Part shown: piece by piece, positions 46,197 to 57,702 of the stretch
Numbering within the stretch: the stretch's first letter is position 1
Layout of the letters: every line of letters starts with the position of its first letter
Source of the DNA: Eleusine coracana subsp. coracana
Lineage: Eukaryota > Streptophyta > Magnoliopsida > Poales > Poaceae
Direction: 5' to 3'
Assembly: GCA_032690845.1 (NCBI GenBank)
Contig: CM064430.1
Location: 53,975,882 to 54,039,881, forward strand
Length of the DNA: 64,000 bases
Translations under genes and position numbers: made by a program
Notes under the pieces: model-generated
The model's database searches: none
Told to the model about the DNA's origin: nothing
The model's input: the letters and a program-made list of their open reading frames with translations, nothing else

Positions 46197-47516
46197 GTGA
46201 TGCACACTCAATACACACATGCCGCTGCCTTCTACCCCCCTCCCCCGCATTTTCACCAGGCACCATTTCCGCAGTACCACCATCCCGCCCCACCGCTGCA
46301 AGTAGTTGCGTTACCACCCCCTCCGCCCCAGCTCGCGCTTCCGGCTCCTTCGACGGAGCAATTACCGCTTCCACCACAGCTGAAGCCGGATGACCATCCC
46401 GAAAGAGCGCCACCCATACAACACATTCAGAATCCGGGGGCATCTCGGGGCACGATCTTTGCTATCACTGGTGGCTCGGGGCATGAGTTCCCCTCTAAGA
46501 GGCAGCACCGAGAGTACTTGCGGCAAGTGAATCATGTGGCTGCATACCCTCTGATCGGGGTTACTCGTTGGATGGACACGCCGATTTCTTTTTCAGTGGC
46601 TGATTTGAGGCCGATGATATTTCCACATGACGATGCCTTCGTAATGGCGGTCAATATCAATGGTTTTGATGTACGCAAAGTCTTGCTTGATGGAGGGGGT
46701 TCGGCCGATGTCATTCTCTGTAGTACTCTTGAAAAAATGGGGTATGGCAGGTCCGACATACAGGCTTCTTCAGTTCTGCTACAAGGGTTTGGGGGAGAAC
46801 CCATTCATGCAATAGACAGTATTGTGCTGAAAGTGTCATTTTCTGGCTTAGGGGGACACCGGACGGAGGACATTCGGTTTGACGTGGTGGAGATGAACTA
46901 TACTTGTAATGCTCTATTGGGCCGGAGGGTTATCAATAAATTCCTAGCAGTGCTTCACCATGGATACCTGTGTATGAAGATGCCCGGACCAGAGGGTGTT
47001 ATCACGGTGTATGGGGATCAAGTTGAGGCCCGGAGGCTGGAGTTTGGGTCATCGCCGGGACAGCATCACATCCATGTTATAGCCGAAGAGTGTCAGGACA
47101 AGAGTCTTGTAGTGGAACCACCGGCAACACCCAAGTGGGTACCCAAGGTCACTCCGGTTGAAGGCACCAAAGAAGTTGTGCTGTGTGCCGATCGACCGGA
47201 TGAAATGGTTCTGATTGGCAGGGAGTTAGCACAGGATGTGGAGGCACAACTGATGCAGTTCTTAAGAAACAATACAGATATCTTCACATGGTCGTCTAAA
47301 GATCTCCCCGGTATCGACAGGTCAATTGCTGAGCACCGATTGGACGTCGACCCGAAGGTGCGTCTGGTCAAGCAGCAAATCAGAGTTTGGACAGAGGAGA
47401 AGGCCAACATCTTGAGGGCCGAGGTGCAGAAATTGCTAGATTCAAATGTCGTTCGGCCCATTGACAGAACTACCTGGCTCGCGAACCCTGTGTTGGTCAA
47501 GAAACCAAATGGCTAG
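46197..47516 (+). pseudogene. gypsy protease and RT N-terminus
   Basis: A Pro/Ala-rich start leads to a retroviral-type aspartic protease (KVLLDGGGSADVILCSTLE; normally D-[ST]-G, here D-G-G) and then the RT lead-in HRLDVDPKVRLVKQQIR and DSNVVRPIDRTTWLANPVLV. It stops at TAG 47514, inside RT, in the same frame as the next part. Confidence 0.85.
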
Positions 47517-47522
47517 TGGCGC

Positions 47523-49320
47523 ATGTGCATTGACTTCACAACGTTGAACATACATTGCCCGAAGGATGACTTCCCGCTAGCTCGCATAGACCAGTTGGTG
47601 GATGAAATGGTAGGTTGTGCGTTGATGAGTTTTCTGGATGGTTACTCGGGGTTTCATCAAGTCTGGTTGGCTACAGAGGATCAACCTTTGACAGCATTTC
47701 AGATACCAGGGGGGACTTATTGTTACAACCGAATGCCCTTCGGGCTGAAGAATACCGAGGCCACTTTCTCGCGTACAGTTAAAGCTACGTTGGGGACACA
47801 GATGGGCCGCAATGCGGCAGCTTATATTGACGATATTGTTGTCAAGAGCGTGAAAGAGGCGGACCATGTGAAAGACCTGGTAGAGAGATTTGCCAACCTG
47901 CGGAGGGTAGGGATGCGACTAAACCCGGCGAAGTGCATGTTTGGGGTCCGTTCGGGAAAGTTACTAGGGTATCTGGTGTCGAAGGAGGGAATTAATCCGA
48001 ACCCGGTCAAAATTAAGGCAATCATGGATATGCAGCCTCCGGCATCTATTCGGGAGTTGCAGAAATTCACTGGCCGTGTTATGGCATTGAGCAGGTTTAT
48101 CTCTCGATTGACTAAAAAGAGCTTTCCTTTCTTTAAAGTGCTTCGCGGTCCCCGGGTATTCACATGGGGCGAGGAGCAACAGTTGATATTCGAGGCGCTC
48201 AAAAAGTACCTTGTTGAACTCACCACTCTCAAACCGCCCCCGCCAAAGGCTCCTCTGTTGGTATATATTGCTGCGGCGCCAAAGGCAATAAGTGCGGTTT
48301 TGGTCTACGAAGCACCGAAGCAGTTACCAGTGTATTATGTGTCAGTAATGCTAATGACATCACGATGTAACTACAATGTGGTGGACAAGATGTTGTATGT
48401 TATGGTCATGGCTTCACATAAGTTGCGGCAGTACTTCGACGATCACCCTATCACCATACCTACCAGATATCCACTGCGGGATGTGTTGGCAAATAGAAAG
48501 GCCTCTAGCACGGTGTTGAAATGGGTGGCTGAGTTGGCTCAATATAACATCACCTTCGTTGCTCGCAAGGCCATCAAATCTGGAGTATTGGCGGAATTTG
48601 TGGCCTAATGGACCCCTCACGGTGAAGCTGAAGATCTAGCACAGGATATGCCGGAGGATCCAGTTTGGACAGTTTACACTGATGGTTCTTGGGGGGCCTC
48701 CAGAGCAGGGTGTGCTGCAGTCATAACATCTCCCGGGGGGCAAACCATGCGGTTCTCGGCCATGTTGGCTTTCCAAACAACAAACAATGCCGCGGAGTAT
48801 GAAGGCATATTGTTGGGCCTTCGGCAAGCTCGAGCCTTGGGGGCTAGGAGGTTGGTCATCTACTATGATTCTCAATTGGCCTCAGTCTAGCTGGTAAAAG
48901 GGTATCAGGCTAGGGATCCAGAGATGGCTCGGTACATCAGTAAAGTAAGAGAGATGGATAAGTACTTCTTAGGCTTTGAGGTTTGCAATATCCGCCGCAC
49001 TGAAAATGGAGAAGCAGATGCATTGGCCAAGGCTGCGGCCGGACAGCGTCCGGTGGCTGGTGATGTGCTTCATGAGGTTATGAACGAATCAGCAACTGCG
49101 CCGGAGGTAAAAGGTCAAAGGGTGTTGGCCATCACGGCCGAAGATTGGAGGGCTCCCATTCGAGCATGTCTTGAAGGACGATATGTTACGGATGACAAGG
49201 AGGAGTGGCAGAGAATATTGCATCGGTGTCGGGGATACACTATTGTTGATAACATTCTGTACAAGGGGGGTGTTTGTGCTCCTCTGCTGCGTTGTCTAAG
49301 CCGACCGGAGGGATAGAAGT
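47523..49320 (+). pseudogene. gypsy reverse transcriptase and RNase H
   Basis: RT: MCIDFTTLNIHCPKDDFPL, FLDGYSGFHQV, FGLKNTEATF and the catalytic YIDDIVVKS; then GYLVSKEGINPNP and the RT-associated RNase H (48,250-48,600). A second, plant-type RNase H follows at 48,660-49,050: YTDGSWG, NNAAEYEGILLGL, YYDSQLA, NGEADALAKAA. A dual RNase H is characteristic of Tat elements. In-frame stops occur at 48606, 48888 and 49314. Confidence 0.92.
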
Positions 49321-50362
49321 TGTTACAGGAAATCCATGAGGGGCTGTGTTCCTCACATCTGGCTCCGAGGGCCTTGGTAGCTAAAGCATTTCGCCAGGGG
49401 TTCTATTGGCCTACAATTGTTCGTGATGCCGAAGACCTAGTTTGGGTGTGTGCGGGGTGTTAGTGGATGGGCCGACAATCTCACCTACCGGCCACCGCCC
49501 TGCAACCAATTCCTCCAATTTGGCCTCTCACCCGTTGGGGATTGATATTGTTGGACCATTACCTAATGCTCTGGGGGGCTATCGGTTTGCTGTGGTAGCT
49601 ATAGATTATTTTTCCAAATGGGTGGAGGCCGAGCCATTGGTTCATATAACAGTTGGAAACATCAGGAAATTTTTCTGAAAGAACGTGGTCTATTGCTTTG
49701 GGGTTTCGTTGGAGCTCACTGTGGACAATGGAAAGCAATTTGAGGGGCTTGAGTTCAAAGAATACTGCCTTAGCCTGGGAGTGAAGAAGTGTGAAGTTTC
49801 CGTCATTAATCCGAGGGCCAATGGAGCGGTGGAACAAATGAATGATAACTTGTTCTCTAGGATTTCTCGTTCTCTGACTGGCTTGCCGAAGGGAAAATGG
49901 GTCGAAGTGATGCCGAATGTCCTCTGGTCCATCAGAACAACTGTTACAAGGTCCACTGGTTTCTCTCCCTTTCGGCTATTGTATGGTGCCGAAGCGGTCA
50001 CGCCGGAGGAGATTCGGGCTGGATCACTGCGCACAATCAGGCCTTATGCCAATGAAGATGATGTGACAAAGGACATGTTGGAGGAAGTACACATGCAAGT
50101 AGTCGCCAACCTTCACAAGTACATCACATCCTTCGAGAAGACATACAATCGCAAGGTTCACGCGAGGGAGTTTACACCAGGTGATCTAGTCCTTCGGCGC
50201 AACCCTAACCCAATCAGCGTCGGCAAGCTGTGCAGCAAGTGGCTGGGTCCCTTCATTGTAGACCGATCAAACAGGCCGGGGGCCTATCATCTATTGGAAT
50301 TGGACGGCTCCCCAATGCAACACACCTACAATGCTGATGCTTTGAAGCGTTTCTACGTGTAA
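49321..50362 (+). pseudogene. gypsy integrase
   Basis: The zinc-binding HHCC part (EIHEGLCSSHLAPR ... VCAGC) has a TAG near 49460. A frame slip near 49535 leads into the core: GIDIVGPLPNALGG, DYFSKWVEAEPL, LTVDNGKQFEG and NGAVEQMN supply the D-D-E. The C-terminal GDLVLRRNPNP and KWLGPFIVDR end at TAA 50360. TGA at about 49676 is another break. Confidence 0.9.
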
Positions 50363-50470
50363 GGAGCAGCTGGTCGTTACCATAGTTGTCATAACTGTTT
50401 TGTTGTATCTCAAGCTAGAATAGAACATATATGTTCCCGGTGTCATGCGTCACCTAGTTAGTGTGTTTCG
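50363..50470 (+). other. Gypsy spacer after integrase
   Basis: Short non-coding link between the integrase stop and the minisatellite. Confidence 0.5.
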
Positions 50471-50726
50471 GGATTTGTCCCGAGGAGCCGTTCGGGCTGC
50501 GTCCTAAAAGGTCATTCCAGGATATGTCCCGAGGAGCCATTCGGGCTGCGTCGTAAAAGGTCATTCTAGGATATGTCCCGAGGAGCCATTCGGGCTGCGT
50601 TTTAAAAGGTCATTCCGGGATATGTCCCGAGGAGCCATTCGGGCTGCGTCTTGAAAGGTCATTCCGGGAGATGGCCCGAGGAGCCATTCGGGATGCGTCT
50701 TAAAAAGTCGTGCCGGGTTACGTCCC
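50471..50726 (+). repeat. 49-bp minisatellite, five full copies
   Basis: Units start at 50471, 50520, 50569, 50618 and 50667, with a partial at 50715. Each has GGATATGTCCCGAGGAGCC, then ATTCGGGCTGCGT and AAAAGGTCATTCC. The period is exactly 49 bp, so it does not preserve a reading frame. It is untranslated DNA of the gypsy element. Confidence 0.95.
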
Positions 50727-51263
50727 GATTGCTCTACTCTGCGTCCGTAGCTGCCCGGTGGGGGCGTGCAGTTCGGTTCAATGTTCGACAGGTCAGTAGA
50801 GCAAGCATATGAAAATATTACGTGCTCAATGAGGTAAGATGATGCTACTTTAGTTAATTCCTGTCATTTTTAAAAGCGGCAACTACAACCACTAACCAAA
50901 CAACTACGGTTCGATGCCGGACAACTACGGTCCGATGCTCCGGAAAGACAATTCCGGAAAGCCGGGTGCTACATGGGCCCGATGCCGAACAACTACGGTT
51001 CACAGTTTGCCAAGGCCTGACGAGGCCTTCGACAAGTAGAATAGTAATTAGTGTATAATTTGCCATTGCTGCATATTCCAGCGTAAGTTTGAATATTAAC
51101 TGGTATACCATTTTCTTTAATACAACACAAGCCCGAGGGCAGGGGGATACAGGATCTGCCCGAAGGCATGAGATTTTACTAGAGCCCGAAGGCATTAGAT
51201 ATACAATGGCCCGAAGGCCCAACACGCTAAAGGGCTCAAGGTCCCTGTGCTTGGTACATCTCT
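50727..51263. other. Gypsy spacer
   Basis: No gene. Contains a second set of short repeats: AACTACGGTTCGATGCCG (50895-51000, three variants) and (GCCC)GAAGGC(A/C)-type phrases (51130-51215). Confidence 0.5.
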
Positions 51264-54200
51264 TTAAGGCAACCGCTTCAGTTCGTTGAGTATTTCTGAT
51301 AACTCACGGTGCTGCTCGGCCAAATCACTAAGTGTGGTGCTTGATTCTTCTATCCAGCGACGGCCTTGCACTATGCTCCGTCGGCGCCGTTCCAAGTCGG
51401 CAATAATTTGCAAGCGGCCGAAGTGTGTCTGCGCCGCTTGCCGGAGAGCCTCCAGGTCTAGGTCAGACGAACTACTAGATGAAGCATCACCATGAGACAA
51501 ACTAGAGCTGCCACTGGAAATCTCGATTGGCTCTGCCTTCGGTGCTGGCAACAAAATAGGGGCCTCGGCCGCAGTGCCGCCGCTCGCCCTTCGGGCATCG
51601 CGGCGCATGCGTCAACGAAGTAGCACTTCCAGGGAAACGCACAGACAGGCCGCTTTAATGCGCTCATTCTCTTCGTCGATGGAAGACAGGAATTCTGTAA
51701 AATTCCCTTCAGGGTGCTCACGCTTCCAACGCCGCCAGTGCACACCACGAGTCAGGTAATCGCCAGGGGCTTCCCCAACTCCCGGCACTTTGATAGATAC
51801 TGGAGCTATGTCCAGTATCGTGGCGTCCGGCGGAACCGCGGAGGCATCCTCGGGAGGTGTGTTCTAGAGAAAAGTAACGAATACAATCTTAGGGAAAGTG
51901 CAATGGGCAATTTAGGTGAATAACGAACTAAGTTTTATTCCAAAAGATGCCTAAGTTACAAGAAGAGAGACATCGGAGCGCTAGAGGCTTACGATTGTCG
52001 TACAAAAATCACAACCCATGAAGTGCTAGCTAACCTGGAGGGTGCGGTGGCGTTAGATAAGGACGAACTCACACCTAGGTCTCCGGAGCGACTTTGGAAG
52101 GTGCCTCGGGGTCGAGGGGCTCTTCGGCGCCAGAGCCCAGAACAGTGGAAGTGGCGACAGCAGCGGGCAAACTATCGTCGTGGGATGGAGCGCCAGGGGC
52201 TGTGTTGGTGCTGCCGTCCGCACCACTAGTCGGCGGGCCGGTTTCGCTTCGACCACCGGAAACCGGGGTGTTAACGATGGAGGCGGATGCAGCCAGGCGA
52301 GCAGCAGCCTCGTGGGCAAGGCCTTCGGCAAGGTCATTGCCAAGGGGCTGCTAGAACTCCCGCCCCAAGATGTTACCAAGGGGGCTTAGTCGTTCCTGCA
52401 GTTGGCAGTACACGACACGGTCACCCCGGCACTGGGATAGCAGTTGGCGCATAGACTCACGAATCTCCCAGCGTCGAGGCGCGGCCAGTGATTCCACGGT
52501 AGAGTAAGCCGCTGTCCAGCCTATCCGGACACAGATGGTGCCGTATGACCGAAGACCATCTCTTGCACGTTCAAGGCCCTTGCTCAGCCAGGTGATGCTT
52601 TTCATACCCTTCCTCTCGGTATGCCCTGGCTCCCGGGAGGCGAATCCTATTCCAGCAAAGAAGAGGCGCAACTGTGAGATTAAGCCGAACAGGCCTCGGC
52701 TCATTCGCTCAGATTCTTCGATATACACGGAGGCCTGTTCTAGAGCTCTGGATAGCCTTTGATTGTTGTTATGCAGGTCCACATTCTCGGCTCCTAGTGT
52801 CTGGTTGTCTTTCTGCAGGACCTCTAGCCACTTCTCTATGTCCTCGACACTCTTCTTCGCCTCCTCGGTGACCTGCTGCACTTTCCTTTCAGTCTCCATG
52901 AGCGCGTCTTGGGCTTTCTTCAGGTCGTCGGCAGCTAGCTGGGCTTGTGTTTGGCTTTCGGCTAGTGGTTTCTTCAGCTCCGCAAGGGTGGCCTCTGGGG
53001 ACAGTTTGGTCTCGAGGTGACGAGACAGCAACGCAGTCTGCGCATACACATGAAGAGTTACAAACTGATAATAGTATTTTTGACCGAACGCACTAAATCT
53101 TAGAGTGTCGCATACCTGCGCGGTTAAGCGAGACAAATAGCTGATAGCAGTCGTTGTGTTGATGTCCTCGAGCGCCTTTCCGCTATCACAGAGGTCCAGC
53201 ATCTGCGATGCATACCCCAGTGCTGTGGCGGCTTTGGCGCGGCCACTGAAGTCGCTTGCCCGAAGAGACGTCCCGACGTCACTCGATTGCACACCCGAAG
53301 GAAGGACGCCCATGAAACCTTTGCCGCGTCTGGCTCTCCGGGTGTGCATCAGGGCTCGCTCCTCTTCTCCTTCCTCCTCATCGCTGCGGATGTCTTCAGC
53401 GTGCTGCTCCACCCCTTCCACCTCTTCCTCCTCCCCAAAGTCCTTGCTGCCTTCGGTCGAGTTGCTGCCCGAACTAGCCGGTCTAGAGCTCTCGCCACCG
53501 GATTCAGAGCTAGAGCGCGCGCTGACCCTCGCTTCTTCAGTCTGGCGAGAGCCGGCGGCGTCCTTGGTGCCACCCTCCTGTTGCTCTGTAGAAGATAACA
53601 AAGTGGGTTATTAGAATGTTAGATCACTGTGCTTAAAAAGACAATGAATAATTTAGCAGCCTCGAATATCTGTACAGGCCGAAGGGCTGTCGGCTCCGAA
53701 ATCCAGAGATGGCATCAGAATACCGGGGGACCGGGGCAGAGGTGATGCAAAGCCTTCGGAACCCCCCTCTGGCCGCTCCCCGAATTTATCCGGAACGACG
53801 TCTACCAACACGTTCAGCAGATTATCAGAGTCCGTTGTTCTCGGGTGCGACGACGTCGGTGGTGTTGGGTTCGAAATGGTGGCCACCACATCCTCATCGG
53901 CCGCTGTTTCGCTCGGGGCCGCCGGTCTCGTGACGGTTCCCCCGTATTTTTTGCGGAGGCGTCGGCGCTTGGATGGCTACGGGGTGGGCGAGGATGCGCC
54001 TTCGGCGGCCCCAGAACGCTTCTTAGTCTGTCTCCCTCGGCCAGAGGTATCCTCGTCGAGCCGAAGGCTGCCCTTCATACCCCTGGGGCGCTGCACCACT
54101 TGCTTCGTGCGCCGCGGAGTGGAGGTCGCGCCTTCGGCGTCACCCTTCTGGGTTGCAGGGCACTTGAAAACCACCTTTACTTGCCTTTGCGGTGCAGCAG

Positions 54201-55413
54201 GGGCGGCTTCCTCCTCTCCTTCTCATCTGTCTCTTCTTCTTCCTCCTTGTCATTAGGGCCTTTGGCCGCCTTGCCTCCGGTTTGCCGTGCTTCGGTCCGG
54301 TGTGGCTCCCGGGGGGGGGGGGGGGGGCAGAATGGCTTCCGCATTGTATAGCTGCACAATGCGGTTGGTCCGCCCACGGCGTCCCATCTCCCCAAGCAGC
54401 TCCCATTCCTTCTGAATCAGAGTGCCGAGATAGTGGATGGCTCGCTACTCTATCTCGACGAAATTGATCTTCGGGAGCCGCTCGTGGTTAAACTGCAAGG
54501 CCCCACTTATGGGGTCCTGGGTGATGAATTGCACGTGCCAGTCAGCCCGAAAGGGGTCGATGCCGGCGGCGCAAAATTCCTCCACCAAATCCCGCATGCT
54601 CAGTCGCTTGGCCATGCGGGATAATAGCCAGATGCAGCTGCTGAGAAGGCTATCCTCCGGGACCTCGGGCTTTGGTGTGTAAATGATCTCAGCACTCCGA
54701 CTGCGAAGATTGCTGTTAGGGCTCACGTCGTAGTAGAACCAGCCGGAGGCGATCTGCTTCCCCCAGTGCTGCCTTGACCCCTTCACGGGCACGTCGCGTT
54801 CACGGCGCGGTCGAAGGGTGATGGTTAGGTAGTTAGATAGCAGCGTAGGGTCTCTGGGGCATGGGTGCTCTCGCTGAGACGCCAGGTGCGTTGCAGCAAA
54901 GGCACCGGTGTGTGGCTCGGAGCCCTCCATTAGGAAAGGCCATTCAAAGCAGGCCAGTCGGACAATGGTGTTCGGCAACACCTGCTGGATTTCAAGCCTG
55001 TAGAAGGCCAGAACATCACCGACAAACGGGTGGCAGGGGAACCGGAGCCCAGCCTCGAAGAACCGCTCAAAGACCACTATTGTGCTCGGGCGAGGCTGGG
55101 GCACGGTTTCACCGTCCTTCGACGCCGATGCACGGGACCTCTCGAACTATCATTTTAGTTCAGTAGCCCATGTGTCCAGTAGCGCTTCGGTGACGGTACT
55201 TGGTCCCAGGTAAGGACTCCCGACCTTCTTGTCATTAACCCGCTTCGGCTCAGATCCGAGCGGGGGCTTAGCTTTTTGAGGGCCCATCGCTCGCCGAAGG
55301 GTGTAGTTGGCTAGTCTGAAGAAAGAAGAATAAGCGGCCTCCGGTGTGAGCGCGCTTATAATAGGTATGACACAGCAAAGGGTTACTCGCAAGAGCACTT
55401 GGTTTTCATGGAG
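51264..55413 (-). pseudogene. Antisense ORF (aORF) of the gypsy element, Transposase_28-like
   Basis: Read on the minus strand. A first part (55398-54445) is one frame broken by TGA-TAG near 55145. It contains FFEAGLRFPCHPFVGDVL, FYRLEIQQVLPN and FITQDPISGALQFNHERL, the pattern of the 'putative gypsy type transposon' domain. It runs on through KEWELLGEMGRRGRTNR to a poly-G run at 54310-54329. A 416-codon open part (53601-52351) has an acidic Ser-rich start and a long coiled coil (LADDLKKAQDALMETERKVQ-like). A tail frame (51608-51264) follows. The function of aORFs is unknown. The 5' end is cut off by the nested element at 55414. Confidence 0.72.
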
Positions 55414-57648
55414 TGAAAGTGCATCTATGCCCCTAGTGGGTTTTGGTGGTTGTATGACAACATGATTAAAGAACTAATCCTCTTTGTGAGTATATGAGCA
55501 GGTTGTATATGAAGAACATACGTTGCATTGATACAAATGATCATCTTCAAAGTGTACAATTGTGTAAGGAAAATGAGCCTATGTGATAAAATGGAGAAGT
55601 GTCAAATAAATAGGTCCATATAAGCAATACTATGACAAGACAAGATTTGAAGTAAACATGAGACATGAAAACCATTGATATGAGATGGTCTCAACAAATT
55701 GGTGTTGTCAAGAAAAAGAAGTGATCAAGTGTTATTTCTCTATGGCATTTAATCTTGGAAGCAACTTGATCAAATCAATATTTCAAACATGAATTCAAAA
55801 GAAGGCATAACGATGATACAAAGTTATGTGTGGCTCAAGATAGCAAGATGGTGAAGGATTGAAATGACTTGGCCGTGATGGACCATGGACGGGAGAAGGG
55901 CAAGATGGAGTCTTGGCGCCGAGGAACCCAAGACATGGTGAAGGGCAGGTGGAGCGCAATCGCGATGGACCGATCAAGCTATATGTGGTCATACATTTCC
56001 AAGTATTATTCATTATTGGAATATGAAGATATAATGTGACTTGTGAATAAGAAGGTAGAAACGGACATGATAAATGAAGAGTTTCCAAGTCACAAGCTCT
56101 AGGTGATGACGCTCAGCAAAAGCTCATGTGGCAGCCCTCATGAAGGTTAAAAGAGAATAAGTGGCAAAATTCATGATCATGCAAGCTCAAGTTGAGGAGT
56201 TGTTTTTTATTTTAATCTTGAGTTTAGGCATGTCCCTCTACCAAGAGGGATACTACATGGTTTGTATTTAATGTCTCAATGCTCAAAGAAAAACCCAAGT
56301 GAGATGAGAGGAACACAACACCTACACTCACATTAACTCTCACTGTGACAGGGAAAACCAGTGTAACCGGTTTACCAAACCGGAGGGACCGGTTTTGGAT
56401 CAAACCTGTAACGGCTAGTTCAAGAAAACCGGTGGGACCGGTTTGGGAAACCGGTGGGACCGGTTTTGACTGGTTCAGTATAATGGCTAGTTTTTGGGGG
56501 ACAAGTATAAATACTTCCTTCCCCCCTCCTTTGGATGTTGCTGATTGTGTGCATGAAGAAAATACATCCAAAGCCTTGTAGAGCTCTCCCCAACACCTCT
56601 TTGTGAGGTTTGAGTGATTTGTGAGAAATTCTAAGCATTGGGTTGAGAGGGATTAAGATTGAGAGCATAAAAGAAAATATCCTACACTTGAGCATTTGAG
56701 CATTGCGTTGCAAATCCATGAAGCATTTGTTACACTTGGAAGTGAATCCTCCTAGTCGGCTAGGCGTCGCCCTAGAGCTCCCAAGCTTGTGGTGAGCCTT
56801 GGGAAAGTTTGTGAAGGTCCGCTTCGCCTCCGCAAGGAAAGAAGCAAAGATAGTGGATCGGGGAAAGCGGTTGAAAGAGACCCGGCTTGGAGTGTGCCTT
56901 GTGAGCAGCTCAAGCTTCCACAACGAAGACGTAGGGTTTACGGGGTGAATCTGAACTTTGGCAAACAATTCTTCGTGTGCTTCATTTGGTTCGCTTTCTT
57001 AAGTTCTTGCTTCCACTATTTGTGATTCATAGGTTGCATGTGTAGTTGTGCTAGTACTCTTAGTGATTACTTGCTCTAGATCTTGCATGTTGTGTTAAGA
57101 CCTTTAGGTTTACTAGAACTAAGTGGGACGCGATCATTTCCTATTTTATTCTCTCTGCCTCGAGGAAACCGATGGATCCGGTTTACCAAACCGGTGGGAC
57201 CGGTTTTGGTCAGTGCTCAATTGTGTAGATTCTTGGTGAATCTAGTTTATGTGTATCTTGGTTGCTCTCCTGTGCAGTTCACACTAGTGTAGCCCCTCTG
57301 GTTAGTGTGCTACTTGTTTTATTTCTCTCTGTTCCAGGAAAACCGGTGTAACCGGTTTGCCAAACCGGTGGGTCCGGTTTTGCAAGTTTGTTTTCTGAGG
57401 TTGATTCTTTGTGAATCTAATTGGAGTGGTTCCTATCTTTGTTTTTATAGCTTGCCTATCTTGAGTGCTTGGTTCTTTCTCTTGATTAATTATTTTATCC
57501 CAAGCTCTCTGACAAAACTGGTGTAAACGGTTTGCTAAATCGGTGCAACCGGTTTTGACAATTTTAATTCCGCTGCGAGTTTTTGTGAAAATTTCAGAAA
57601 TGCCTATTCACCCCCCCCCCCCCTCTAGGCGACATCAAGGGACTTTCA
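55414..57648 (+). repeat. 5' LTR of a Sirevirus-like Ty1/copia element, 2.2 kb
   Basis: Starts TGAAAGTGCATC and ends GGGACTTTCA, inverted termini TGAAAGT/ACTTTCA; the PBS follows at once. Very long LTRs are typical of the Sirevirus/Maximus lineage. It holds five double-palindrome units (56353, 56424, 57165, 57339 and 57513) and a C-run at 57610-57623. No opposite LTR is in the window. Confidence 0.8.
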
Positions 57649-57650
57649 AT

Positions 57651-57662
57651 TGGTATCAAAGC
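57651..57662 (+). other. Primer-binding site
   Basis: TGGTATCAAAGC, two bases after the LTR end, one mismatch from the initiator-Met tRNA complement TGGTATCAGAGC. Confidence 0.85.
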
Positions 57663-57702
57663 CTAATCTCCTTATTAGGCCTAACCGTTTGGAGAATCAA
57701 TC

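Larger units (their letters stand above)
44120..55413 (+). mobile_element. Ty3/gypsy retrotransposon, Tat-lineage-like, 3' part beyond the nested insertion
   Basis: Contains 5' LTR, gag, protease, RT, RNase H and integrase in gypsy order on the plus strand, then a ~5-kb region with a long ORF on the opposite strand. An antisense extra ORF between integrase and 3' LTR is a known trait of the Tat clade (Retand, Grande and Ogre relatives). At 55414 it is interrupted by another retrotransposon, so its 3' LTR is outside the window. Confidence 0.82.

Noticed and set aside
52535..53614. Plus-strand frames up to 152 codons opposite the antisense ORF
   Set aside because: Composition is the mirror of the coiled-coil minus-strand frame, Ser/Leu-rich with no motif.
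56224..56968. Minus-strand frames of 115 and 182 codons inside the 2.2-kb LTR
   Set aside because: They pass through the ACCGGT palindromes and LTR body; no protein similarity recognised.
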